From Lytechinus pictus (lineage: Eukaryota > Echinodermata > Echinoidea > Temnopleuroida > Toxopneustidae), in NCBI RefSeq assembly GCF_037042905.1, contig NC_087252.1:3719501-3783500 (forward strand): a DNA stretch of 64,000 nucleotides, given 5' to 3'. The stretch's first letter is position 1. Every line of letters begins with the position of its first letter. A model generated the notes under the pieces. It made no database searches. It was not told the origin of the DNA and worked only from the letters and a program-made list of their open reading frames with translations. The translations under genes and the position numbers were made by a program. Shown piece after piece: positions 1 to 11,335 of the stretch.

Positions 1-456
1 AAGTTCTTAAGTCATTTTTTTTCTTTCCTTCATTATTTACCTGTATAGAATATTTCCAATGTATATTGGACAGCTTTATGCAACTTGATTTATAGTTAAC
101 CAGGTACTTCTCCGGTCAAATACTTTTTTTTCCTGGATTATTATGCATGCTTGTTGTATTGAGAGATCTGATTTTGATATAATCACCGTTGAATTGAACT
201 AATAACCAAGCAATTATTTATGGTCTGATGTTTAATTTGTAGTTCAATCATTTTACTTAATTCATTTTTATGCTCATGGTGTTAGTGTTCAAATTCGAGA
301 TTTTCCTAAATATCCAAGGTGATTGTGGTTATTGAGAAATATTAATATCAGTAAAGAATTAAGAGTAGTAAAAGTAAAGAAAAAAATAGTGATGGTGATA
401 TAGTAGGCCTAGTAATCATGCAATAGTCTGATATTAGTGGTATAGTAGCAGAAGCA

Positions 457-520
457 TAGTAGTAGTGGTAGTAGTAGTAGTAGTAGTATAGTATATAGTA
501 GTAGTAGTAGTAGTAGTACT
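457..520. repeat. TAG microsatellite
   Basis: Imperfect run of TAG/GTA trinucleotides seen directly, with a tatagtatata interruption. It lies just outside the SINE that follows. Confidence 0.9.
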
Positions 521-527
521 AATATAG

Positions 528-783
528 GGTATTTATATTGCGCACATATCCACCTTGTTAGGTGCTCAAGGCGCTCCTATATTACCCGGCTAAGCTAGGC
601 GTTCATAGCGCACACAGCTTTTCAAGGAATTACTTCCTACCGGTACCCATTTACCTCACCTGGGTTGAGTGCAGCACACTGTGGATCAGTTTCTTGCTGA
701 AGGAAATTACGCCATGGCTGGGATTCGAACCCACGACCCTCTGATTCAAAGTCAGAAGACTAATCCACTGGGCCACAACGCTA
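528..783 (-). mobile_element. tRNA-derived SINE, family 1
   Basis: Read on the minus strand, this starts with a tRNA-like head (about 711-783). It has an A box (GTGGCCCAGTGG) and a B box (GGTTCGAATCC) and an anticodon-like loop CTTTGAA. The acceptor ends do not pair well, so it is not a functional tRNA. The body carries ccttcagcaagaa, ggtgaggtaaatgggtacc and a 3' end near aatataaatacc. Related copies in the window lie at 24985-25258 (minus) and 48868-49060 (plus). Confidence 0.8.
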
Positions 784-787
784 CTAC

Positions 788-819
<32 letters not shown>

Positions 820-841
820 TAGTAGTAGTAGAAATATCAAT

Positions 842-921
<80 letters not shown>

Positions 922-934
922 AAATATCAATAGC

Positions 935-996
<62 letters not shown>

Positions 997-1006
997 AAAT
1001 ATCAAT

Positions 1007-1041
<35 letters not shown>

Positions 1042-1046
1042 TATAG
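784..1046. repeat. compound TAG/CAG microsatellite with periodic spacer
   Basis: Long TAG run broken three times by gaaatatcaatagca (starts near 831, 921 and 996), each followed by CAG or TAG repeats. This gives a higher-order period of about 75-90 bp. It abuts the 5' end of the SINE. The open frames it creates (poly-Val, poly-Leu) are artefacts of the triplet repeat. Confidence 0.95.
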
Positions 1047-1326
1047 TAGTTGGTGACAAGTACAGTAGGCTCTATTTAGTAGTAGTAGTAGACGATGTTC
1101 ACATTACACCATAATTTTTTTCCGAGCATATTTAAAGGACTAATTGCAATTTTTGGCAACTATAAGTAGACCTATGTGTTGGCGTCTTTACGAATACCCT
1201 AATCATTTCAGCATCATCATCATCATGAATAGGGAAATTTACCTTTGGTTCCACTAGCTACCCTCGTTATATGCATTAATTATATACTCATTAATTAGCC
1301 ACACTTTCGCCAGGTTAAAAACCACC

Positions 1327-3984
1327 CTACTCTGGGGGTATAATATGGTTCGATCTTCTATTAACTTTCATAAGTTTGACAAATTTGGTCCAGAAGTACT
1401 CCTGCTCTTGTTCGTTTTTCGACCAAGTGAGGTAGGTCCCATGGTCACTGAGGAAGAGCCTTACCAAGAACGGCAGCTCCGCATCAGGGATATCCTCTAG
1501 GAAAACCACCACCATGTTCTCAATTTGGGACTCATTGACGTTATCTAAAGCTATCCGGAACTTAACCAGGAACCAGTTGTTCCGGAAAGCATTTCTGCTT
1601 AACAGCAAAACAATTTTATAACTCCGCTCGACGATGTAGTGGACCGAATCTAAATAGTGCATGCCGATGATGAGATCCTCATCGCCATAAATGTTTCTGT
1701 TGAGGTCAGGTAGTTTCTCTTCTATGAGTGGTTTGAAGTGGTCCTTCATCCACTGGTCATCCTCATCGTCGCACATGACGTTGATGTCGTACGTGAATTC
1801 GTCGTGACCACGAGCATCCTCCATCTCGTCGTACCCCAGGATGGCGAGCTTTAGGAGGAAAATTTTGTATTTCAAAGCCCATCGGTTACTGTACATCATC
1901 AAGGCAATCATGATTACTCCAATCCCAGTCAGAACGAGCAGGCTGATGAGAGTTGTGTTGGGGCTGCAGAACTCATCAGGTTGGAAAGTCAACAGGGGCT
2001 TTTGTTTTAGAGGATCAAGAGACGCAGATGAGCAGTAGGTTTGATCAGCGTTTATGAGATGGATATCTCCATTAAGCCATTCGACCATCCACCTGATCTT
2101 ACAAGAACAAACTATCGGATTATTAACAAGGGATATTGCTGTCAGGGTGGACATGACTGGATCGAACGAGCTGGAATTGAAGGCTGTTAGATCGTTGTTG
2201 GTCAGGGTGAGCGTAGTCAGCAGAGGGATTTCTGTGAAGGCATCCTTGGAGAAATAGCTAAGGTGGTTATCATCGACATGCAGAGCAAGAAGGTTTGTTA
2301 AACCTTGGAGAAGATCAGACGAAAGATGTGTCAGATAATTCTGCTGCAAATGCAGTTCCTTCAGGGATCTCAGATCGGAAAACAATCCCATTTCAAGGAA
2401 TGGAATTTCGCATTTAACCACAGAGAGTTTTTGTAAGGAAGTCAGGTTTGAAAATACAAATACCGGAAAACCACCTAGAGGGTTGTTGTCGAGGAACAGA
2501 GCGCGAAGATATGCCAAGCCACTAAAGAGGGACAAATTCCTTGATGAATCCCATAAACTGTTGACTAACATTATAGATCCCGTCATGTCAATAAACTCGA
2601 GCAATGGTGCAGTTTTGAAAGTTTCACCTGGTATGAATGAGTCATCCCCAAAATAAGGCACCCGTTGTCGAATATTAAAAGATGTCAGGAGAGGTGCCCA
2701 TAGTAACATTTCAAGTAGTTTACAGCCCGGCACATCAAGTATCTTTAATTTTTCAAGCCCGTCAAAAGCTCCAATTTCAAGAGAAGATAGATATTCGTTG
2801 TTGGACAAGTCTAAGAGCACCAAGGTATTCAAACCACTGAAACTAAAGGAAGCTATGTGAATGAGACTATTATCAAGTAAATATAACTCATGTAAATTTA
2901 TCTCCCAGGTCGAGTTTTTCGGGTTGATGGTTTGAACTTCATTATATCCAAGGTCGAGAATCCTCAGTTCTTTCATTCCTGCAAAGTGTTCTGGCTCTAT
3001 CTCACGGATGTAATTGCCACTCAGACTTAGCCGATAGAGAGTGGTTAGGTTTGAGAATATGGAATGGTTCAATGAAATGAAGTCGTTAAAAGATAGGTCA
3101 AGACTGAAGAGAGAGGCATTAGAGAGGGGACTGAATAAATCTGGAATGATGGCGTCCAAGCCACTTCCAATGATCGAAATTTCCTTGATGCTGGAGATCG
3201 CCGCACCTTGGAACAACTGCGTCAACACCGCATTGGTCGTAGGGAAGGCACCTACGACCAGGTTCTGGGCATTTAATGGCGCGATGGCTGCAGGATCAAT
3301 GGACGTGATCGGGTTCTGCATATCAATAGTGTCCATAGGACACAGGATGACAAATGTCTCAGGGGTTATACTTTCAATTCCATTGTAACCGATATTAAGA
3401 TCAGGCAGTACGAGGTCGCTGCAAATTGTTACGTTGACCGATGCGAGATTGTTGTAGCTCATATCGAGGTTTAGAAACTTGGATGATATCCCCAAAACTT
3501 CGTCTGGAAGCGATGTGAAATTGCAACCATTAAGTAAAAGAAGTTCCAGTTGGTGAAGCCATTGTAAATAATGGATCGATGATAAACTTGGGTTGTCACT
3601 TAGATCAAGGGTGGCCAGGTTCTCGAGTGGTTTGAATGCCTCAGGTTGAATTGTAGTGATGTCATTCTTTGAGAGATCAAGGAAGAGAAGGGCTGTGTAT
3701 CTGATGAAAGACACATTCCTAAGACTACGGATGTTGTTCAGGGACAGATCAAGACGGAGCGCATCGGTTGGCAAATCATCAGGAATTTTAGCGAGACCCC
3801 TTTGCCTGCAACCGGCCCTCTTAGCAATAACATCGAAGTCGCACTTTTCCGAAGTGAAAGCCCGTAAGATCCGAGTAGACGTCGGATCATTTTCAGGTGC
3901 CTTCCTCGTCATCATCTCGTATCGACGACTGGTGACTCGAAGAACGAACACTAAAAACCAGCAAAGACGGATCAGACAAGCCAT
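1327..3984 (-). CDS. Toll-like receptor (LRR-TM-TIR), single exon
   Basis: Intact 885-codon frame on the minus strand, ATG at 3984 and stop TAG at 1327. In order: a hydrophobic leader (residues ~1-19, ending near RVTS); a Cys-containing N-terminal cap (~48-75); a long series of leucine-rich repeats of ~24 residues with LxxLxLxxN cores; one LRR C-terminal cap with a CSC motif and two later cysteines (~625-674); a transmembrane helix (~679-699); and a cytoplasmic TIR domain (~732 to the end). In TIR, box 1 reads YDINVMCDDEDDQW, the BB loop reads NIYGDEDLIIG (the Pro seen in many vertebrate TLRs is Ile), box 2 ends SRNAFRNNWF and box 3 is EYFW. One LRRCT next to the membrane is the single-cysteine-cluster form. 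The expected role is pattern recognition and signalling through TIR adaptors. The lack of introns fits the expanded sea urchin TLR family. Which paralogue it is and what ligand it binds cannot be told. Confidence 0.95.
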   Translation of the reverse strand: MACLIRLCWFLVFVLRVTSRRYEMMTRKAPENDPTSTRILRAFTSEKCDFDVIAKRAGCRQRGLAKIPDDLPTDALRLDLSLNNIRSLRNVSFIRYTALLFLDLSKNDITTIQPEAFKPLENLATLDLSDNPSLSSIHYLQWLHQLELLLLNGCNFTSLPDEVLGISSKFLNLDMSYNNLASVNVTICSDLVLPDLNIGYNGIESITPETFVILCPMDTIDMQNPITSIDPAAIAPLNAQNLVVGAFPTTNAVLTQLFQGAAISSIKEISIIGSGLDAIIPDLFSPLSNASLFSLDLSFNDFISLNHSIFSNLTTLYRLSLSGNYIREIEPEHFAGMKELRILDLGYNEVQTINPKNSTWEINLHELYLLDNSLIHIASFSFSGLNTLVLLDLSNNEYLSSLEIGAFDGLEKLKILDVPGCKLLEMLLWAPLLTSFNIRQRVPYFGDDSFIPGETFKTAPLLEFIDMTGSIMLVNSLWDSSRNLSLFSGLAYLRALFLDNNPLGGFPVFVFSNLTSLQKLSVVKCEIPFLEMGLFSDLRSLKELHLQQNYLTHLSSDLLQGLTNLLALHVDDNHLSYFSKDAFTEIPLLTTLTLTNNDLTAFNSSSFDPVMSTLTAISLVNNPIVCSCKIRWMVEWLNGDIHLINADQTYCSSASLDPLKQKPLLTFQPDEFCSPNTTLISLLVLTGIGVIMIALMMYSNRWALKYKIFLLKLAILGYDEMEDARGHDEFTYDINVMCDDEDDQWMKDHFKPLIEEKLPDLNRNIYGDEDLIIGMHYLDSVHYIVERSYKIVLLLSRNAFRNNWFLVKFRIALDNVNESQIENMVVVFLEDIPDAELPFLVRLFLSDHGTYLTWSKNEQEQEYFWTKFVKLMKVNRRSNHIIPPE

Positions 3985-4059
3985 TCCTTATCTGCGGTTT
4001 ATAATTGACCCCTGTATACGAGACTATATGGAAATGGAAATGGAAAGGATTACAGTTTA

Positions 4060-5300
4060 AAAGAATGGCAATAACAGCTTTCGAAAAGTTCCTTAAACAG
4101 TTTTGATGATGTCATATCAAGGGCGGATCGAGGCTTGAGCATGGGAAGTGCACGCCTTGGGGAGGAGGAAATAAGGTTAGGAAAATCAGCTGTTGAAAGC
4201 AGAAGTAATGGTACGAATTTCGTTTTTCTTGCCAGTGTCGGAACTCCTCTGCCTCAGCGGGAGGGTACACGTACGTGCACCCCCCCCCCCAGCCTACACC
4301 CTTGGAATTCATCAAAGATGGGGCACAGTCATTTTTCCCTTGAAATTTCTAACAAAAATACACGATAAAAAATGTATTTGCTATATAGAGATGCACTTTT
4401 TAAGGTTCGATGGATCTAAATTTGGTCGAAACCACAGCGAGCACCACTACCCCCCCCCCATAGCAGCACCCATGCACCCCTAGTGTTGGTGTATGACATT
4501 CCTTATAAATGTGATGGATTTAGTCAGAACATCTTGATTAGAAACAAATTAAAATAAACAATAAGCTATTTCACTTAATGCCTGTCAGGTCAACAAAAAA
4601 CTGTAATTGTGTAGGGTTTGTTGAGGGGAAAAGTATAGTATCGAAATACTTAATAAGCCATGCTCCAATAAACAATAATTTCCTATTAGCAAAGTATAGA
4701 AACTAGATTGAGGGGAAGACCCACTATTGATTAATAAGGAAGAGAAATTGAGTGGGTAACCACTGGTGTATTGGATCGAGATTTGGAGTGAGGCTGCTGG
4801 GCCCCCTTTTGCTGCCCCCCCCCCCAAAAAAAAAAAAAAAACACGAAAAAATAGCGTTGTTAATTAGAATGCAAACCTGGGCCAATTTAAGAACAGTCCC
4901 CAGCATTTAAAAATGAATCCACCCCGTATACATTTTATAATTGGGGTGGTTGCAAAGGTCACCCCTATCTGAAAAGTGGGGGATGTATATCCCCCATCCC
5001 CTGGGATTTATGCAAGCCACATACTTCATATTTGCAATCGTTTCCTTTGCAACTTCATCTATTTAAGCCTATATGTCTGCGTTTTGGGAACCTATATACT
5101 GGTGTCTGTATAGTAGCCTATTAAGGCTGCCTTATCGCTCAAAATTCATTTCAACCCGAGCCAGTGATACATGAGTTTTCAATGGACAATTGACGGTTCA
5201 ATCCTTGTTTCGTTTTGATATAACACCCGTTTTTTGTGTCTTTTGTTCTGAAACTTCATTTCGTCATAGGATCCAGGGGGCCCCGAGGGGCCCGGTCCCT
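4060..5300. other. intergenic, no gene seen; poly-C tracts
   Basis: Upstream of the TLR start. It holds short poly-C/poly-A runs (near 4279, 4450 and 4816) and ccctgggattt-like debris resembling the C-rich MITEs elsewhere in the window. No promoter motif could be recognised with confidence. Confidence 0.6.
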
Positions 5301-5309
5301 CTCCCTTAT

Positions 5310-5435
5310 TGGCAGAGCAAAAAAAGGTGGGAAAGAAAGAAAAAAAAGAAAAGGAATGGAAAACGAGGAGAAAAGCCGAGAAGAGGAAAAATAAGAGGAG
5401 AGAAACGAGTGAACAAAATAAGATAAGGGGAAGAT
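5310..5435. repeat. purine-rich (A/G) tract
   Basis: About 125 bp of nearly uninterrupted purines on the plus strand following a ggggccccgaggggcccgg palindromic patch. Confidence 0.8.
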
Positions 5436-5938
5436 TTGGAAAATAATTCTATTTAATTATGTCACTGTATAAAAGTTTTGCTCGCGCTTCGCGCTCGCAT
5501 TGCCTGTTAGGGGATTTACATATCTTGTTCAAAATAGAGTTTAAAATATTAAGTTTTGAAGTCAATATACAAAACATATTTCAGCTCGGAAATCGAACTT
5601 TCATTATTTTGTTTGATTTACAAATTGATTTTTTAAGTGCTCTGTATAAACGTCAGTTTTATATGGTCAGAATATTAACATTTTCTGCGCGCAAAATTCG
5701 ATTTTTCAGGTTGGCCTACCTATTATTTTCGTGTATTCCATAAATTTCTCAAAATATCTGCAGGTCTGATTGTCAAAACGTGTCAGTGGCGCTGCAATCT
5801 TGCATTTTGATTGGTGAGTTGTGTATATCGCAATACTAAGTCTATAACAAACTACTTAAATCCCCATTTCATGTTAGTTTATAAAGAACTTTGGCTCGAG
5901 ATTATTATCCCAGTTATTTTTAAGGCGTCTAAGAAACT

Positions 5939-7080
5939 ATGATATTTTTGACAAAGCTCAGTTTGCATATCAGAACAATAGAGGCGTCGAAGACGCAGTG
6001 TTAGTCTTACTTCAGGGCGTGTATCAGCATTTAGATATTCCCAAGTCCTATGTCAGGTCTGTTTTTATAGATTTTTCAAGCGCCTTTAATACCATAGTAC
6101 CTCACATACTGATAGATAAACTACTAAATATGAATGTCTCACCTTGTCTTGTCAGAATTATTTACAATTTCCTTATAGACAGACCACAATGGGTTAAGTG
6201 CAATAATTTGAATTCTGTCACCAAATGTTTAAATTTAGGTGCTCCTCAAGGCTGTGTAATTTCACCAACTCTCTTTTCTCTCTATACAAGCGATTGTAAT
6301 GTCACCCACTATAATTGTGCAATACTTAAATATGCCGAGACACGGTCATCACTGGTTTCATCCTAGGAGACAGTAGGTCATATTTTAGGGAAGTTGATCA
6401 ATTTGTAAACTGGTGTGATCAACATCACCTAGTTCTTAACGTAAACAAGACTAAGGAAATGGTATTTGATTTTCGTCGTTCTTCTCAACTCCATGAACCA
6501 AATTACTTATTCACGATGAAATGATTGAACAAGTTTCTGAATTTATTTGGAACCACTATTGATGATAAACTGAATTGGAACAAGAACTCACAAATTGTAG
6601 CAGGCAAGGCATGTCAAAGGTTACACTTTTTGAGGAAACTCAAGGAGTTTCGTGTGGATAATAGGATCTTGGTTCTTTTCTACCAATCTCTTATTCAGAG
6701 TATCCTCACTTTCAATTTTTTGTGCATTTTTGGTAATCTCTCAAATAAAAATCTGAAAAAAATCGAAAGACCAAGGAAAATCGCACAGAGACTGATTCAC
6801 TCGGATCTTCCCCCCATTAGTACTTTGTATGAAAAACGTGTGTTACTAAAAATACATACAATCATGAATGATTCATCGCATCCATTGCACAGTTTCTTTG
6901 GATTCAACCGCTCAGGCATTCGCCTCCGTGCACCCAAGAGTAACCGTTCACGATTTAGACAATCGTTTGTACCCAATGCAATTCATATGTACAATGACAA
7001 AGTTAAACGCTGAAGCTTTTGTAATCACGCATGTCAGCATTCAATCCTTGACAGTGTTTTTGCCTGCCTACCCTTTATTA
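5939..7080 (+). pseudogene. non-LTR retrotransposon reverse transcriptase, 5'-truncated and frameshifted
   Basis: Conceptual translation from about 5939 gives FAYQNNRGVEDAV, then the RT palm motif A region (DFSSAFNTI) and motif B (GAPQGCVISPTLF). The catalytic YADD region is damaged (YAETRSS) and a frameshift and stop follow near 6366. Between 6367 and 6525 the frame carries VDQFVNWCDQHHLVLNVNKT. A further open stretch, 6525-7013, carries the C-terminal RT region (KLNWNKN ... LFYQSLIQSILTF ... SFVPNAI). The motifs fit a CR1/Rex/L2-like LINE. The 5' half of the element is missing and at least two lesions separate the frames, so it is dead. I did not attempt to rejoin it. Confidence 0.85.
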
Positions 7081-7450
7081 TCATTATTTTAAGTAATTCA
7101 ATTCAATTCGAACGCACTTGCGATCGATCCTCAGCCCATTCTTGCCTCTGTCCTTCCCAGCTTGTTATGCTCTCCAAAGTCGGTTTTTAATGTGTTCTTT
7201 TTTTTATTATGTAATTACTTTTAACGTTATATAATAAGCTGAGTATCCTTGCTTCAATTTGTAATACCTAATTATCATTCCGTCTATAAGCTTTTTTGCT
7301 TTTTTGTTTCTCTCCCTCTCTATCTCTCTCTGTCTTTCTGCTATATGATTTCCCTCTATCTTCTTCGCTCACTTTCTTTCTCCACTGTGTCCACCTTTGT
7401 TTCTATCCAACTTATTCTTTCTCTTAATTCTTGCTTGCATGGTCTTTTCC

Positions 7451-7541
7451 ATCGGCTTGTTATAATCACTCGGGTCGCGTTCGCGTTCGAAATCACTCGG
7501 GTCGCGTTCGAAATCACTCGGGTTTTGGATTTTGGGCGATT
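7451..7541 (+). repeat. left arm of inverted repeat, CpG-rich 22-bp units
   Basis: Contains direct repeats of aaatcactcgggtcgcgttc. The reverse complement lies at 9520-9610, about 2 kb away. Confidence 0.85.
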
Positions 7542-8029
7542 TTTTTTTTTCGATGCGATTTTTTTTTCTAACGGTGTCTTTAATGGGACAAACACGCTGG
7601 GAAAATAAAATGAAATTCAAATTCTAGTTTCGTTTTAAGCCGGCAAGTGCCTTAAATAAAAGGCACTCGCCTACTGCTTAACATAACAAACAAGCAAATC
7701 AGCCATGTGGCTCAACTATCCTAGAATACATCCAGACTTCTACTGTTTTTATACGAGGACTCCGAGTCGGAACTTGCCATATCTGCCACATCGATATTAC
7801 ATCGTCACATTCCCATGTACGGACATGTATGCCTGCATGCAATGGCCCCAAGGCGGGATCCGGCCACGGTCGGACACGGCGTGCATCGGTAGCATGGAGC
7901 AAGGTAACGTGAGTCCAGCCGAGTTAGATCCCACGTTACAGTGCCAGTCAGTCTGCAGCTCGTCCGAAAGTATTTTATTCAGCGGTATGCATAGCCAGCC
8001 ATCCGTGGTTTAATGCATATATACGTAAT

Positions 8030-8126
8030 TAGACCAAAAGCTTCGGCCTCCAGTCTGTAATGTTCGTTGTTCCGCTGAACTCCATTAGCTCCACTCATCA
8101 ATACAGAGACCGAAGTTCTAGCTCGA
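8030..8126 (+). repeat. short hairpin MITE-like repeat
   Basis: Inverted ends: gcttcggcctccagtctgta against tacagagaccgaag. It encloses gttgttccgctgaactcc. A related copy lies in opposite orientation at about 13045-13130. Confidence 0.6.
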
Positions 8127-8875
8127 TCTGTACAGGGACTCAATGGCCATATGTTTATGCATTAAGTTCCAATAAAACGGGGAAGTGAAGTTGCGCGACA
8201 GCCGAAGCAATTAGTTACTGTTTTTCCCCTTTTAAGTTTATTTTCTCTTTTTTTGGTGCATTTTAGGACAAAACGGAATAAAAATATTTATTTGGTACAG
8301 TTCTTTCCATATATTTTTATGAAATAAAGACAAAAATCGATGAGCGCCGTCTGGGAGATTTCGCATTGTTAACCCCGTAATGATGGTTGCACCATAGCGA
8401 GCCGTCTGTGTACGAGGAGAAATAAAAATGTTAAAAAACTCGAAACAGACGGCTGCCAGCTGTCTAATACGTAATGAGCTTTGAGGACAATCTTTCCGAT
8501 AGGCGTTTTAAAATTCTGCTCTTAACTATTGTCCATTTCTCATAAAATTTGTCTTATTTTATAGATAAAATGGCCATATCATGTTTTAAGTAACTGGAGA
8601 CCTAAAAAATTCCCTACCTAAATTCTCGAAACATTGCATTAGGTGATGTGCTTAATTGATCTTCTTTGTGCTCGCGTGCCAAACGTATACGGTGAGCTGA
8701 ACGGGGATCAGTCTCTCTCTCTGTCTCTCCTACCTTTCCGAAATTAAAACGGTCCTTCGATCGGACATAGTTATTTAGACGCAGGACAAATAATGCTCTG
8801 ACAACCAAACTAACTTTTCGTCAGCATCAGTAAAAATGTGAATGGGCTTTTAAAAACTAATACTAAAACTGATCT

Positions 8876-9000
8876 AAAATTGATCTTAGATCGATTTTAA
8901 AATTGATTTTGGAAATCGATTTTATATTAATTTTAAAATCGTAATTGTACCTGTTCTAATTAACCGATTTTAAAATCGGCTCCCGATTTTACCCGATTTT
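8876..9000. repeat. AT-rich palindromic cluster (GATTTTAAAATCG)
   Basis: Repeated self-complementary blocks such as gattttaaaattgatttt, gattttatattaattttaaa and gattttaaaatcgg within ~120 bp. It could form cruciforms. No gene content. Confidence 0.6.
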
Positions 9001-9139
9001 ACCACAATTGGCGCGATCACCTGCCAATCTTCGATCATGCCCCTTGAAGGAAAAATCGGATATAAAATATCGGCGTAGATCTAGTTACAGTGCGTGATCG
9101 TTCAAAACATATTTCAAGATTTTTTTGAGGTGCTAGCTA

Positions 9140-9360
9140 TTTAGAGGTCGCATTAATCAGGGAGAAAGACGCAGTATTATCTCTGACGATGTTTACGAGG
9201 ATAGATATCTTCTCTTCAACCTCGTGGTGATAGCGGACGCCGCCGTGAACTTTTAAAGGTCGTATTACCGACGGACATCACTGCACTACTCTCTTACCTC
9301 CTTTATGATGATAGACACTTCTCTTCAACCTCGTGGTGATAGCGGACCCCGCTTCTTTTA
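9140..9360 (+). repeat. tandem duplication, ~109-bp period, 2 copies
   Basis: The block tctcttcaacctcgtggtga followed by tagcggac begins at 9211 and again at 9320. The preceding ggtcg-ta-ttaa blocks also align at about 110 bp. Copies are diverged. Confidence 0.75.
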
Positions 9361-9519
9361 TATTTGTTCTTGGTTATCAAAAGTTAATTTCTGAAGATAG
9401 TAATTAAATTGATTTGAAAACGTTAGCTCCCCAAAGCATTTTAATAACATGTTCCGAATCATCGCGCGTGCTTGCGACTTCTATTACATTTTAATTGCAC
9501 TTGCGCCTTTAAGATGATG

Positions 9520-9610
9520 CAAAATCGCCAAAAATCCAAAACCCGAGTGATTTCGAACGCGACCCGAGTGATTTCGAACGCGAACGCGACCCGCGTGATT
9601 ATAATAAGCC
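9520..9610 (-). repeat. right arm of inverted repeat, CpG-rich 22-bp units
   Basis: Reverse complement of 7451-7541, including the inner flank (aaaatcgccaaaaatccaaa against ttttggattttgggcgat) and the outer flank (gtgattataataagcc). Confidence 0.85.
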
Positions 9611-9611
9611 T

Positions 9612-9875
9612 TTCCATCTATCTCTTAGTTAACTCTCAGCCGTTTCTCACTCTTTGTCTTTAATGGGTAAATTATTTGACATTTCCCTTCTATGTTGTAT
9701 TGCAATATCTGTTTGAATTGTTTATGTATATTTTCTTTCAATATATTCGCCCAATGTAGATGTCGTTGTGTTTGTATACTTTATATCATTTGTATGCACA
9801 GCCAGTGGAGGCCAAATTTCTATGTATTTTATCATGGATCAATAATAAATGAATCTGAATCTGAATCTGAATTAC
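9612..9875 (+). mobile_element. 3' end of a non-LTR retrotransposon (tail TGAATC repeats)
   Basis: An AT-rich 3' UTR-like stretch ends in aataataaatgaatctgaat with three to four TGAATC units, the simple-repeat tail typical of CR1/L2/RTE-type LINEs. No coding part is attached. The link to the LINE fragment at 5939-7080 is possible but not shown. Confidence 0.55.
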
Positions 9876-11125
9876 TCGTGCATCATATTCATAATTATGA
9901 AGGAGCTTGAAATGTCCAGTTTTCAGACCATAATACTAACACTTTTCGCGCTCCCATTAGGCTCATGTATAAGATATATATCTAATAACTAAATTGTCCC
10001 TTTTTTCAGAATAGAATATCGGCAAGTTTCATCTCGCGCTTAGGAAGAGGAATAGAAAAATAGTCATCAGTTTCATGTGATAACATAATACCCGGCATAG
10101 AGTGTCCCGGTCCTATATGTCAAGATTTAAAGTAATAATAATGAAATATATATATCTGCTCTTTTTTAAGTGTGATTGATCCATATCCCCTTCACAATTT
10201 CCTACAAAGCGTTTGAAATTTAGCTTAAATTAACCCCTTTTCAGATCGGAATAACAAATATTTTAAGCTCTATTGATTTTCATGTTTAAAAAAGTTTATT
10301 TATATTACCCAAACTCTAGGTCCAAATCTGAAACACGGGCTCATGTTTATTCACATATATATACGCAGCTTGGCTCTATTTAAATCATCATCCAGATTCA
10401 GATAAGAATTATATTATATATAATATATATATATTTATATATTGCGCTTGCATTATTAACCAAGGAATTAGATCCACAATTACTCATCCTTTTCATGATT
10501 TACAAAACATGAATAGAGTGTGTTGTTTTTAGGTCTAAATCTCGAATTTTTCACGCTTCGTGCTCGCCTCGTCAGGGGCGGCGGAACGTATTTTCGTATG
10601 GGCCGGCAAAGCTAAGATAAGGGCACTTATATATATAACGTCAAATTGACATTTTTGATGCAATCTGATATTTTCACCTGAGATTGTGATATTGCTGTGT
10701 GTTTTGTAGTAATTGATTTGAGTAAAGCCTTTTTGAAGTGATTTCTAATAGGATGTATTTTTCGTTAGCGAGCGATTTGAAAAAAAAATCAAATTTGAAG
10801 TTGTGAAACTCGGTTTTGGGGTCAATTATCGCGCAAATTACTGTTAAAAGGGCATTCTTTCAAGATGTTTGGGAGCGCATGAATCGCGAGCTCAAACTTT
10901 TGGAAATTGTATGTTTTAATGAAACCTGAAAATTAATCTGTTTTTGTTAACATGAAAAAGACGTGTATCTAAAAGATTGACACGAGTGCAAAGCACGAGC
11001 TGAAATTTTTATACTGACCAGAAAATGAACTGAAGCTGATAAGGACTGCATTTGGTTACCTTGAAGGCCGCACTTTTCCATCACATCAAAGTATATACAT
11101 GTACATACAGTTGCAAATATGGGTG
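9876..11125. other. intergenic, no gene seen
   Basis: AT-rich sequence with a TA-dinucleotide run near 10410-10440. No coding, RNA or mobile-element signal that I can support. Confidence 0.6.
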
Positions 11126-11133
11126 GCAGGGTT

Positions 11134-11335
11134 CAGGCGCGGATCCAGGGGGGCACGTGCCCCCCCCTTTCCTTTGAGAAGCAAAATTAAAAATGGCATG
11201 AAAACAGAGATGTGCCCCCTCTTTTGAACTTGAAGATTTTTTTTTTTTTTGGTTGTCAAATTTTTTCGGGGACAAAATATTCTTAATTTCCTCCAAAAAA
11301 TTTGCCCCCCTTGGAAAATCCTGGATCCGCCCCTG
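11134..11335. mobile_element. hAT-type MITE, 202 bp, with 8-bp target duplication
   Basis: Terminal inverted repeats CAGGCGCGGATCCAGG (11134-11149) and CCTGGATCCGCCCCTG (11320-11335). An identical 8-bp GCAGGGTT sits immediately outside both ends (11126-11133 and 11336-11343). An 8-bp duplication with CA...TG ends is the mark of hAT transposition. There is no transposase, so the element is non-autonomous. The interior is C-rich near the left end (gtgccccccctttcctttga). Confidence 0.9.

Noticed and set aside
669-1059. Open frames of poly-Val/Ala (plus) and poly-Leu/Tyr (minus)
   Set aside because: They are the TAG/CAG microsatellite read in frame. No protein features.
1841-4060. Plus-strand open frames opposite the TLR gene
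   Set aside because: Shadows of the minus-strand TLR coding sequence with no domain signal.
7356-7620. Basic 79-83 aa minus-strand frames
   Set aside because: Lie over a C/T-rich tract and the CpG inverted repeat. No support as genes.
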